Assembly: GCA_021107685.1 (NCBI GenBank) | Contig: JAIOSH010000320.1 | Span: forward strand, 1 to 12,402 | Source of the DNA: Bacteroidales bacterium | GTDB lineage: Bacteria > Bacteroidota > Bacteroidia > Bacteroidales > SMBSF39 | Length of the DNA stretch: 12,402 nt | Direction: 5' to 3' | In this document: in pieces, positions 1 to 6,661 of the stretch | Numbering within the stretch: position 1 is the first letter of the stretch | How the letters are laid out: each line of letters begins with the position of its first letter | Program-made: the position numbers and the translations under genes | The notes under the pieces: model-generated | What the model was told of the DNA's origin: nothing | Databases searched by the model: none | The model's input: the letters and a program-made list of their open reading frames with translations, nothing else

Positions 1-1
1 A

Positions 2-1222
2 GTCTTATTTGTTTCGGGTTTGGAATTTGATAAGGAAGATAAATTAGTATCATTATACTTTGAAAGAAGCAGCTTTAATGCAGGATTACCTGTCATTAAT
101 ATAACACGAGATGTAGCCAATAAATTATTAGAACAAAAAGGAAAAAAAATTGAAGACCTTGAAAAGGAAATAAATAACAATCTCAAGCCTGCTTCTTTTG
201 AAATTTCAACTTTACTTACAACTTCAACAGAAGTATTTCAGGAAAAAGTTACAACACAAAATGTAGTAGGTTTATTAGAGGGTAATGACCCAAATTTAAA
301 AAATGAATTTATTATTATTGGTGGACACTATGACCATCTCGGAATGGGTGGACCCGGTTCAGGTTCAAGAAAACCCGATACTATTGCCGTTCATTATGGA
401 GCTGATGATAATGCTTCGGGCATTGCCGGTATTATTGAGATAGCTGAAAAATTAGCTGCAAATAGGAAAGAATTAAAGAGAAGTGTTATTGTGATAGCTT
501 TTGGTGCAGAAGAAATGGGACTTTTAGGTTCAAAAAATTTTACTAATAATCCTTTGGTTGATTTAAATCAAGTTAAAGCAATGTTTAATTTTGATATGTT
601 AGGCAGGTTAAATCCCGATTCAAAGGTTTTGATAATTGGCGGAACAGGAACATCAAAAGAATCGGAATCAATTCTTAATAAATCTGCTGAAAAAAGTATT
701 ATTACCTTAAAATTCTCTCCTGAAGGTTATGGCCCGTCAGATCATACATCTTTTTATGCAGAAGATATTCCTGTTTTTTTTATTTCAACAGGTGCTCATC
801 AGGATTACCATACACCTGAAGATAATATTGACAAAATAGATTTTAATGGTGCGAAAACAGTTGCTGATTTTTCTTATGAACTGATTGCTGATGTTATTAA
901 CAGAAAAAATTCACTCACATTTCAGCAAGCTGGTCCAAAAAGGAAATTAAGACATGCCGGCAAATTAAAAGTTGCATTGGGAATTATGCCTGATTTTACT
1001 CATACTGAAAATGATGGTTTATGTGTTGCAGCAGTGTCAGAAGGTGGTCCTGCTCAAAGCGGCGGCATGATTAAAGGTGATATTATTACTGCTTTAGATG
1101 GGAAATCTGTTAATAACATCTATGATTATATGAACCGCCTGAAAAAAATTAAACCCGGACAAACGGTTATAGTTGACATTTTAAGAGATGGCGAAAAAAT
1201 TGTTTTATTAATACAGTTATAA
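2..1222 (+). CDS. M28 family zinc aminopeptidase with C-terminal PDZ domain (5' end outside window)
   Basis: The reading frame is open to the left edge (V-L-F-V-S-G precede the TTG at 20), so the N-terminus is missing and the TTG is not a real start. Numbering from that TTG, residues 1-85 resemble the end of a PA-like insert. The M28 catalytic domain follows: H103 in GGHYDHLG, D129/D130 in GADDNASG, the catalytic-base/ligand pair E164-E165 in FGAEEMGLLGS, D192 in FNFDMLG, the conserved SDH at 240-242, and H264 in YHTPEDN. These match the two-zinc ligand set of the family. Residues ~316-400 form a PDZ domain (GGPAQSGGMIKGDII, then DGKSV). Family members are exported or periplasmic and remove N-terminal residues from peptides; export cannot be checked here without the signal peptide. 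No downstream operon partner exists: the next gene is convergent. The family call is secure; the substrate is unknown. Confidence 0.93.
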   Translation, partial: VLFVSGLEFDKEDKLVSLYFERSSFNAGLPVINITRDVANKLLEQKGKKIEDLEKEINNNLKPASFEISTLLTTSTEVFQEKVTTQNVVGLLEGNDPNLKNEFIIIGGHYDHLGMGGPGSGSRKPDTIAVHYGADDNASGIAGIIEIAEKLAANRKELKRSVIVIAFGAEEMGLLGSKNFTNNPLVDLNQVKAMFNFDMLGRLNPDSKVLIIGGTGTSKESESILNKSAEKSIITLKFSPEGYGPSDHTSFYAEDIPVFFISTGAHQDYHTPEDNIDKIDFNGAKTVADFSYELIADVINRKNSLTFQQAGPKRKLRHAGKLKVALGIMPDFTHTENDGLCVAAVSEGGPAQSGGMIKGDIITALDGKSVNNIYDYMNRLKKIKPGQTVIVDILRDGEKIVLLIQL

Positions 1223-1229
1223 CGAGCTA

Positions 1230-1244
1230 TTGTAGCTAATCAGT
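1230..1244 (+). repeat. 15-bp dispersed repeat, copy 1
   Basis: TTGTAGCTAATCAGT begins 7 bp after the peptidase stop codon. An identical 15-mer lies at 9411-9425, 22 bp after the nqrF stop. Its inner part, extended as TAATCAGTGTT, also occurs in the right arm of the palindrome at 4405-4644. What the repeat does is unknown. Confidence 0.6.
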
Positions 1245-1325
1245 GTTTTGACAGAAAATGCTTGAGAATATTATGCCATTGGCAATCCCTATGAGATAAG
1301 TTATATACTATCTATCTTATAAAAC

Positions 1326-1348
1326 TTTGTTTTCTAACAAACTTTTTT
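1326..1348 (+). terminator. Possible weak intrinsic terminator
   Basis: TTTGTT and AACAAA form a 6-bp stem around a TTCT loop (1326-1341), followed after one C by six T (1343-1348). The stem is AT-rich with a single G-C pair and lies about 100 bp past the peptidase stop, so it would be weak. It is the best candidate in the convergent spacer 1223-1443, where no gene is visible. Confidence 0.25.
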
Positions 1349-1373
1349 CAAAGTCAGAAGGCCCGACTCCCAT

Positions 1374-1394
1374 CTTCTGTCTTTCGTCTTCCAT
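1374..1394 (+). repeat. Degenerate heptanucleotide tandem repeat
   Basis: Three consecutive 7-mers, CTTCTGT, CTTTCGT and CTTCCAT, share the pattern CTTYNRT-like with two to three changes each. The tract lies in the spacer between the convergent peptidase and ATPase genes. It is comparable in period to the cleaner heptad tracts at 4617-4637 and 7951-7985. Confidence 0.45.
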
Positions 1395-1443
1395 TAAATT
1401 CGTAATAGAACCAGTTAATAAAACAGTTTGTCAAATGTAAGAA

Positions 1444-2580
1444 TTATATCAAAAAATCAAAATAATTTTCCCTGTTTACCACTTTAAAAGTAACATTGGG
1501 ATAGGTATTTATAAATTCTTTCGGGGGTTTGGGGTTACGTTTGCCACTAAATTTAAACTCAAAAGCTTTCAGTTTCCCGCCCCATTCCTCAATCAAATCA
1601 ATCTCTTTTTGCTGGTATGTCCGCCAAAAATACATGTTTGCTTTCCGGCCTTCAGCCTGGTGTTTTTTCATCCGTCCCATAATACAAAAGTTTTCCCAGA
1701 GGGCGCCCATATCCGAGCGATTTTCTGGCAAGGTGAAATTCTGTAATAAACTATTTCTGACACCAAGATCATAAAAATAAAATTTTCTGCTTCGCGCAAT
1801 TTCATTGCGTAAATTGCGACTGAAAGAGGGTAATGAAAATAACACGAAAGATTTTTCAAACAATTGCAAATATTTTTGAACGGTTTCCACTGAAAGTTTC
1901 AGCAAGTTGCTCAACTCCCTGTAAGAGACCTCATTCCCCAACTGAAGTGCAATGGCTTTGAGTAGATTGACCAGCATATCGGAACGCCGGATATTGTCAA
2001 AACTCAGCACATCACGAAACAGGTAATCGCTGGTGAGTTCGTCAAGCAACTGCATTTTCTGTTTTTCATCACGGTCAACAATATCAGGATAAGTACCAAA
2101 ACGTAAAAAAAAACTGAGTTTATCGTCTAATTGAAAACGGTCGTACCGGCCTGAAAGTTCGGAAAGGGAAAGGGGAAACATTAAAAATTTAATATTCCGT
2201 CCGGTAAGCGGTTCGCTGATCTCATTGGATAATTCAAAACTGCTTGAGCCGGTAGCAATGTATTGTTTATCAGGGTAAGTATCTATCAGGAGTTTCAAGA
2301 CATCACCTATGCGGGAGACTTTTTGGGCTTCGTCAAAGACAATCAATCGGCTACTTCCAAGGAATGACATAATCTTTTCGAGATTTAAGGAAGCCAGCAG
2401 GTCATTTACATTCTGCCTTTCGCAATTGAGGTATTGAGAATCAGGTTGTTGTTTGATGATCTCATTTACAAGGGTTGTTTTTCCTACCTGCCTTGGGCCG
2501 TAAAGAATGATCACTTTTTCCTGAAATAACCAGGGAGCTATTTTGTCCATTAAGGTCCGTTTGTAAATATAAGGTTGCAT
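1444..2580 (-). CDS. AAA_14 / DUF4143 family ATPase
   Basis: A 378-residue protein from the ATG at 2580 (MQPYIYKRTL). A TTG 30 bp upstream is in frame but lies inside a promoter-like TAAATTTG, so the ATG is preferred. Walker A is GPRQVGKTT at residues 28-36; Walker B is RLIVFDEAQ at 78-86 (D83, E84); a sensor-like ATGSSSF follows at 109-115. The DUF4143 part spans ~180-345, with a winged-helix-like stretch around 205-245 and a C-terminal EIDLI...FEFKFS (D328, E341, K343) that fits the restriction-endonuclease-like fold described for this family. Family members are abundant, patchily distributed and of poorly defined cellular role. The gene stands alone, convergent with the peptidase and divergent from nqrA. 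Several 60-base lines counted by hand give 37-48% G+C, higher than typical neighbouring lines, hinting at transfer. The family is certain; the function is unassigned. Confidence 0.93.
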   Translation of the reverse strand: MQPYIYKRTLMDKIAPWLFQEKVIILYGPRQVGKTTLVNEIIKQQPDSQYLNCERQNVNDLLASLNLEKIMSFLGSSRLIVFDEAQKVSRIGDVLKLLIDTYPDKQYIATGSSSFELSNEISEPLTGRNIKFLMFPLSLSELSGRYDRFQLDDKLSFFLRFGTYPDIVDRDEKQKMQLLDELTSDYLFRDVLSFDNIRRSDMLVNLLKAIALQLGNEVSYRELSNLLKLSVETVQKYLQLFEKSFVLFSLPSFSRNLRNEIARSRKFYFYDLGVRNSLLQNFTLPENRSDMGALWENFCIMGRMKKHQAEGRKANMYFWRTYQQKEIDLIEEWGGKLKAFEFKFSGKRNPKPPKEFINTYPNVTFKVVNRENYFDFLI

Positions 2581-2607
2581 TATTAATAATTTATAGATTA
2601 CACCCGA

Positions 2608-2615
2608 CAAATTTA
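2608..2615 (-). promoter_or_regulatory. Promoter -7 box candidate for the DUF4143 ATPase
   Basis: Read on the minus strand, TAAATTTG matches the Bacteroidota -7 consensus TAnnTTTG exactly and lies 27 bp before the chosen ATG at 2580. A TTTG further upstream (minus strand, around 2640) is separated by 24 bp, a few bases wider than the usual spacing, so the -33 element is doubtful. The match also argues against the in-frame TTG at 2610-2608 being the start. Confidence 0.4.
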
Positions 2616-2662
2616 ATAAAATATGTCAATTTAAATAGACAAATTTAAAATATTTTTTATTA

Positions 2663-2762
2663 TTATTTTAATTCATGGATCATTTCTTTTACAATCTTTT
2701 CCAAATCCACCCCTCTCCGGCAATTCCCGTTCCATTGTTAAATAGTGCAGAAATGCTTGTTT
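2663..2762 (-). pseudogene. Possible C-terminal remnant of a decayed minus-strand gene
   Basis: On the minus strand, bases ~2759-2714 read QAFLHYLTMERELPERG in one frame. After a shift of frame at the G-run near 2711-2714, bases 2713-2666 read GVDLEKIVKEMIHELK and end at a TAA (2665-2663). Together they look like one amphipathic protein tail broken by a small indel. I do not recognise the parent family. The segment is also less AT-rich than the flanking spacer. It is short, so chance is a real alternative. Confidence 0.25.
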
Positions 2763-2796
2763 TTTGTTTCATCTGCTGTAATTTATATATATTTTA

Positions 2797-2849
2797 AAAA
2801 AAATTAGTAACATTTTTCACAAATTATGTAATTATAAAAAAATTAGTAA
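2797..2849 (+). repeat. Pair of 14-bp direct repeats upstream of nqrA
   Basis: AAAAAAATTAGTAA occurs at 2797-2810 and again at 2836-2849, a 39-bp period (nearly four helical turns). Each is followed by a similar AYATT. TTCACAA, one half of the consensus Rex site, lies between them at 2816-2822. The arrangement could be two copies of an operator for the nqr operon or simply low-complexity AT sequence. Confidence 0.4.
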
Positions 2850-2850
2850 T

Positions 2851-2880
2851 ATTGCATTTTTTAATTATTAAAATAATTTG
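2851..2880 (+). promoter_or_regulatory. Candidate promoter of the nqr operon
   Basis: ATTG (2851-2854) and ATAATTTG (2873-2880), 18 bp apart, resemble the Bacteroidota -33 TTTG and -7 TAnnTTTG elements with one and two mismatches. Transcription would start near 2887, leaving a leader of about a dozen bases before the nqrA ATG at 2899. This would exclude the in-frame TTG at 2878 as a start. Confidence 0.3.
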
Positions 2881-2898
2881 TCACTCATTATAACAGTA

Positions 2899-4248
2899 AT
2901 GTCAAAAATCATAAAAATCAAGAAGGGTTTCAACATCAGGCTAATTGGAGAAGCGGAGAAAATTTTTGCAGAAGTCAAATCAGATAGTTATGCATTAAAG
3001 CCTACTGATTTTATTGGAGTATTTCCAAAATTAATGGTCAGGGAAGGAGATGAAGTAAAAGCAGGAACACCTATATTTTACGATAAATACAGGGAAAATA
3101 TTGTTTTCACATCACCTGTAAGTGGTAAAATTACAGAAGTTAAAAGAGGAGCTAAAAGACTTATGCAAGAAATCAGGATAGCTGCTGATAATGAAATATC
3201 CTACGAATCTTTTGGAACTGCAAACCCAAATAAGCTGTCAAAAGAAGCTATTACTGAAAAATTATTAAAAAGCGGTGTGTGGCCCTTAATTCGCCAAAGA
3301 CCTTATTCTATTATTGCCAACCCTTCTGATGATCCTAAAGCTATATTTATTTCAGCTTTTGACACAAATTCTTTAGCACCTGATTATGATTTTATTGTTC
3401 ATGGAAATGGTGAAGCTTTTCAAACAGGATTAAATGCAATTATTAAATTAACCTCTGGAAAAGTTCATTTGAATATAGATGATTCACATACTTCTTCAAA
3501 AGTTTTTACAAATTCAAAAGGTGTGCAGATAAACCAATTTTCAGGTCCTCATCCTACTGGAAATATTGGTGTTCAGATCCATCATATTGACCCTATTAAT
3601 AAAGGTGATATAGTTTGGTATCTTGACCCGCAAGCTGTTTTAACTATCGGAAGATTATTCCTTGAAGGTAAATATAATGCTTCACGTGTAATTGCTTTAA
3701 CAGGATCAGAAGTATTAAAACCAAAATATTATAAAGCAATTAATGGTACATCTGTAAAAAATATAGTTGATAATAATGTTAAAGACGGACATCTAAGATA
3801 TATCAGCGGAAATGTACTTACAGGAACTAAAATTGATAGCAATGGTTATCTTGGATTTTATGATTCACAAATAACTGTAATTCCCGAAGGTGATCATTAT
3901 GAATTTTTAGGCTGGGGATTGCCTGGTTTAAATAAGTTCAGTTTTACTAAAACCTTTATTTCATGGCTTATGCCAAATAAAAAATATCGTTTGCATACAA
4001 ACTTAAATGGTGGTAACAGAGCTTTTGTAATAACAGGTGAATTTGAAAAAGTTTTCCCTATGGATATATATCCTTTACAATTAATAAAGGCTATTATGAT
4101 TGAAGATATTGACCTGATGGAAAATTTAGGTATTTATGAAGTTGATGAAGAAGATTTTGCATTGTGTGAATTTATTGATACTTCAAAGACCGAGATACAA
4201 TCTATTGTACGCAAAGGTTTGGATTTGATGAGAAAAGAAATGAGCTAA
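2899..4248 (+). CDS. nqrA: Na+-translocating NADH:quinone oxidoreductase subunit A
   Basis: NqrA is the large membrane-peripheral subunit of Na+-NQR and the diagnostic gene that separates Nqr from the related Rnf complex. The protein has 449 residues from the ATG (MSKIIKIKKGFNIRL), the usual family length; an upstream in-frame TTG at 2878 would add seven unlikely residues. A biotinyl/lipoyl-like N-terminal region is seen (VFPKLMVREGDEVKAGTPIF at 41-60, then FTSPVSGKI at 70-78), followed by VWPLIRQRPYS (127-137), FSGPHPTGNIGVQIHHIDP (214-232) and a C-terminal GEFEKVFPMDIYP (380-392) with EEDFALCEF (417-425). No membrane segment or signal peptide is present. It heads the nqr genes but is separated from nqrB by 441 bp, an unusually wide gap for this operon, so nqrB-F may have separate control. 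Confidence 0.97.
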   Translation: MSKIIKIKKGFNIRLIGEAEKIFAEVKSDSYALKPTDFIGVFPKLMVREGDEVKAGTPIFYDKYRENIVFTSPVSGKITEVKRGAKRLMQEIRIAADNEISYESFGTANPNKLSKEAITEKLLKSGVWPLIRQRPYSIIANPSDDPKAIFISAFDTNSLAPDYDFIVHGNGEAFQTGLNAIIKLTSGKVHLNIDDSHTSSKVFTNSKGVQINQFSGPHPTGNIGVQIHHIDPINKGDIVWYLDPQAVLTIGRLFLEGKYNASRVIALTGSEVLKPKYYKAINGTSVKNIVDNNVKDGHLRYISGNVLTGTKIDSNGYLGFYDSQITVIPEGDHYEFLGWGLPGLNKFSFTKTFISWLMPNKKYRLHTNLNGGNRAFVITGEFEKVFPMDIYPLQLIKAIMIEDIDLMENLGIYEVDEEDFALCEFIDTSKTEIQSIVRKGLDLMRKEMS

Positions 4249-4268
4249 AAAAATAATGATTATTTTTT
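4248..4268. terminator. Perfect AT-only dyad directly after nqrA
   Basis: AAAAAATAAT and ATTATTTTTT are perfect inverted repeats around a single G, starting in the nqrA stop codon. It ends in six T, giving a terminator-like shape, but with no G-C pairs the hairpin would be weak. It could act in partial attenuation between nqrA and nqrB. Confidence 0.3.
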
Positions 4269-4404
4269 ATTGACGTTTTAAAACTCAATTTAAATAGTCT
4301 GTATATAAAGTAATAAATTAAATTGTATATTTCAATACGTTATTGTGTATCAAAATGAAAAAGTTATATGTTATCTTCAAGTCAAGAAAAAAGCAAACAA
4401 TAAA

Positions 4405-4644
4405 TTGAATATCGAACACCGATTAACGAATAATGATTTAAGAAGTTGATTAAGTATGAATAAATATGATTTATTCCATAGGAATCCCTTCGAGAGAAGA
4501 ACGATTGATTGAATTTTCAATTTTGATAATTGAAGCAAAAAGAATCTTCAATCGTAAATTAATCATGTGGAATAATTTACTATATTCAACAGGGTAAATC
4601 TAAAATCGTTAATCAGTGTTCGATGTTCGATGTTCGATATTCAA
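4405..4644. repeat. ~240-bp imperfect palindromic element (MITE-like or structured RNA)
   Basis: The ends are inverted repeats: TTGAATATCGAAC at 4405-4417 matches TTCGATATTCAA at the right end, and ACCGATTAACGA (4418-4429) pairs with TCGTTAATCAGT (4606-4617). Further in, TTATTCCAYA-type blocks pair at ~4471-4480 and ~4567-4576; ACGATTGA (4501-4508) pairs with TCAATCGT (4548-4555). A central hairpin TTCAATT / AATTGAA occupies 4516-4534 with its axis at 4525, the midpoint of the whole element. There is no coding capacity. This architecture is that of a non-autonomous miniature element or a long stem-loop transcript. The flanks (AATAAA / AAATAA) give no convincing target duplication. It sits inside the nqr operon on the sense of transcription, so it must be read through or bring its own promoter. 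Confidence 0.65.
4617..4637 (+). repeat. Heptanucleotide TGTTCGA x3 in right arm of the palindrome
   Basis: TGTTCGA is repeated three times head to tail (4617-4623, 4624-4630, 4631-4637) and runs into TATTC. The left arm carries the unit only once, so the right arm has gained two copies. This is direct evidence of heptad slippage or amplification within the element. Confidence 0.75.
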
Positions 4645-4689
4645 AAATAACTAATAACTTATAACATACATGGTAAAAAAATTTTATAA

Positions 4690-5838
4690 ATGAAGGCACT
4701 GAGAAATTATCTTGACAAAATAAAGCCCCTATTTGAAAAAGGGGGAAAGCTTGAAAATTTACATTCTACTTTTGAAGCTTTTGAAGGTTTTTTATTTGTA
4801 CCGAATAAAGTTACCTTTAAAGGCAGTCATATTCGCGACAGTGTTGATATGAAAAGGACTATGAGTGTAGTGGTAATAGCACTGATACCTGCTTTACTTT
4901 TTGGAATGTGGAATGTTGGATTTCAACATTTTTTATCAATTAGTGAAGAAACAGAATTGTGGACTTGTTTTTGGTTTGGCTTTTTAAAAGTATTTCCGAT
5001 TATTGTAGTTAGTTATGTTGTAGGTTTAGGTATTGAATTTTTATTTGCTCAAATCAGGGGGCATGAAGTTAATGAAGGTTTTTTAGTTACCGGGATGTTG
5101 ATACCTTTAATACTTCCACCCGATATACCATTATGGATGGTTGCTGTGGCAACTGCTTTTGCTGTTGTTATTGGCAAAGAAGTATTCGGAGGAACAGGTA
5201 TGAACATTTTAAATCCGGCATTAACAGCGAGAGCTTTTTTATTTTTTGCCTATCCGCAGGATATGTCAGGAGATAAAGTATGGATATCTGAAAAAGGTGA
5301 TGCTATTTCAGGTGCTACTCCACTCGGTGATGCTTTGGTAGATAATATTGATAAAATCCCTAAAATGTCTGATATGTTTTTTGGATTTATTCCCGGCTCA
5401 ATTGGAGAAACATCCACATTAGCCATTTTAATAGGTGCTGCAATATTATTATTTACAGGTATAGGCAGTTGGAGAATCATGCTAAGTGTTTTTGCAGGTG
5501 GATTTATTATGGGCTTGTTATTTAATTTATGGGGATTAAATGAATATATGAAAATTCCTGCTCAAGAGCATTTAATAATGGGTGGTTTTGCTTTTGGCGC
5601 TGTTTTTATGGCAACAGACCCTGTTACTGCTTCACAAACAAATAAAGGGAAATATATTTACGGATTTCTTATTGGTTTAATTGCAATTTTAGTTCGTGTT
5701 TTTAATCCTGCTTATCCTGAGGGTATGATGCTGGCAATTTTACTTATGAATGTTTTTGCTCCATTAATAGATCATTATGTAATTGAAGCAAATATTAAAA
5801 GAAGATTAAAAAGAATTAAAATTCCTGTTAAAAATTGA
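4690..5838 (+). CDS. nqrB: Na+-translocating NADH:quinone oxidoreductase subunit B
   Basis: NqrB is the main integral membrane subunit, carrying a covalent FMN and riboflavin and taking part in Na+ translocation and quinone reduction. The 382-residue protein starts at MKALRNYLDKIKPLFEKGGK, typical for the family. The flavinylation motif is perfect: D204-A-I-S-G-A-T210, where T210 takes FMN by ApbE in known homologues. Other conserved blocks are GGTGMNILNPALTARAFLFF (167-186) and FMATDPVTASQTNKGKY (306-322). Hydrophobic segments lie near 57-78, 102-122, 131-162, 242-258, 261-283, 295-309, 324-340 and 345-365. The basic C-terminus (IKRRLKRIKIPVKN) is probably cytoplasmic. It is followed by nqrC after 53 bp. 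Because of the palindrome upstream it may be transcribed partly independently of nqrA. Confidence 0.97.
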   Translation: MKALRNYLDKIKPLFEKGGKLENLHSTFEAFEGFLFVPNKVTFKGSHIRDSVDMKRTMSVVVIALIPALLFGMWNVGFQHFLSISEETELWTCFWFGFLKVFPIIVVSYVVGLGIEFLFAQIRGHEVNEGFLVTGMLIPLILPPDIPLWMVAVATAFAVVIGKEVFGGTGMNILNPALTARAFLFFAYPQDMSGDKVWISEKGDAISGATPLGDALVDNIDKIPKMSDMFFGFIPGSIGETSTLAILIGAAILLFTGIGSWRIMLSVFAGGFIMGLLFNLWGLNEYMKIPAQEHLIMGGFAFGAVFMATDPVTASQTNKGKYIYGFLIGLIAILVRVFNPAYPEGMMLAILLMNVFAPLIDHYVIEANIKRRLKRIKIPVKN

Positions 5839-5891
5839 TTTTATTTTAAAAAAGTATATTATAAAAATTTAACAATTTATATATAAAAATT

Positions 5892-6656
5892 ATGTACAGC
5901 AATAGATACATATTTATTTACTCATCAGTGATGGTAATTATTGTAGCTGCAATTTTGTCAACAGCAGCAATGGTTTTAAAACCATTTCAGGAAAAAAATG
6001 TTAGAACTGCAAAAATTATTGATATATTAACTTCTGTAAATATTGAATCGGAAAAATCAAATGCCGAAGATCTTTATTCTAAACACATTATTATGGAAGG
6101 AGTTATAAACCCGAAAGGTGAAATAATTAGCATATATAAAAATAATAAATTTGAAAAAGGTGATATTCGTGCTTTTGAAATAAATTTAAAAGAAGAACAG
6201 CAAAAAGAAAAAGAATTTAAAGCAGGTAAAATAAAAGAGCAACCCAATTATCCTCTGTTTATTTGTAATAAAAATGGAGAAACATTTTATATTATCCCTT
6301 TATTAGGTAAAGGTTTATGGGGTCCAATTTGGGGAAATATTGCATTAAAAAGCGATTTGAATACAGTGATCGGGGTTACCTTTGCTCATAAATCAGAAAC
6401 ACCGGGCTTAGGTGCAGAGATAGACAAAAAGCCATTTCAAGTACAATTCGAAGGGAGACAAATTTTTGATAATAATGGAAATTTTACATCAATAAAAGTT
6501 GTTAAAGGAGGTGTTGATATGCTTCCTGAAAAAGACAGGATTCACGGTGTTGATGCAATTACAGGTGGCACAATAACAAGTACCGGTGTTTCAGAAATGT
6601 TGAAAGATTGTTTAGAGAATTATATTCCTTATATAAAAAAAAGTATTAATAATTAA
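5892..6656 (+). CDS. nqrC: Na+-translocating NADH:quinone oxidoreductase subunit C
   Basis: NqrC is anchored by one N-terminal helix (residues ~6-29) and exposes an FMN-binding domain on the outer face of the inner membrane. The 254-residue protein contains the block AHKSETPGLGAEIDKKPFQ (165-183). Its flavinylation motif D221-A-I-T-G-G-T227-ITS has T227 as the expected covalent FMN site. The motif has GGT rather than the commoner GAT; a Gly at this position is familiar to me from Bacteroidota NqrC, so I read it as lineage variation. A charged, lysine/glutamate-rich stretch (~98-117) looks like a lineage-specific insert. The ATG at 5892 is the only sensible start because it precedes the anchor helix. 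Spacing is 53 bp from nqrB and 5 bp to nqrD. Confidence 0.96.
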   Translation: MYSNRYIFIYSSVMVIIVAAILSTAAMVLKPFQEKNVRTAKIIDILTSVNIESEKSNAEDLYSKHIIMEGVINPKGEIISIYKNNKFEKGDIRAFEINLKEEQQKEKEFKAGKIKEQPNYPLFICNKNGETFYIIPLLGKGLWGPIWGNIALKSDLNTVIGVTFAHKSETPGLGAEIDKKPFQVQFEGRQIFDNNGNFTSIKVVKGGVDMLPEKDRIHGVDAITGGTITSTGVSEMLKDCLENYIPYIKKSINN

Positions 6657-6661
6657 TTTTT

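Larger units (their letters stand above)
4249..4689. other. 441-bp nqrA-nqrB spacer without a recognisable gene
   Basis: Bases 4269-4404 are AT-rich and hold nothing I recognise; the only ATG-initiated frame of note (4355) gives 17 residues. Bases 4405-4644 form the large palindromic element listed separately. Bases 4645-4689 lead to the nqrB ATG and contain neither a clear Shine-Dalgarno nor a good TAnnTTTG box. NqrA-NqrB gaps are normally much shorter, so most of this spacer appears inserted. Confidence 0.6.

Noticed and set aside
1529..1859. Open frames on both strands inside the DUF4143 ATPase gene
   Set aside because: They overlap a well-supported gene in other frames and show no domain-like composition.
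2808..2822. Full Rex operator upstream of nqrA
   Set aside because: Only the right half TTCACAA is consensus; the left half is TTAGTAA and the spacing is 5 instead of 4. Kept only as part of a low-interest finding.
4355..4408. 17-residue frame (MKKLYVIFKS...) before the palindrome
   Set aside because: Too short, no ribosome-binding site or promoter, ends inside the element and has no recognisable feature.
5250..5480. Minus-strand open frame inside nqrB
   Set aside because: Shadow of a complete nqrB with conserved motifs on the plus strand.
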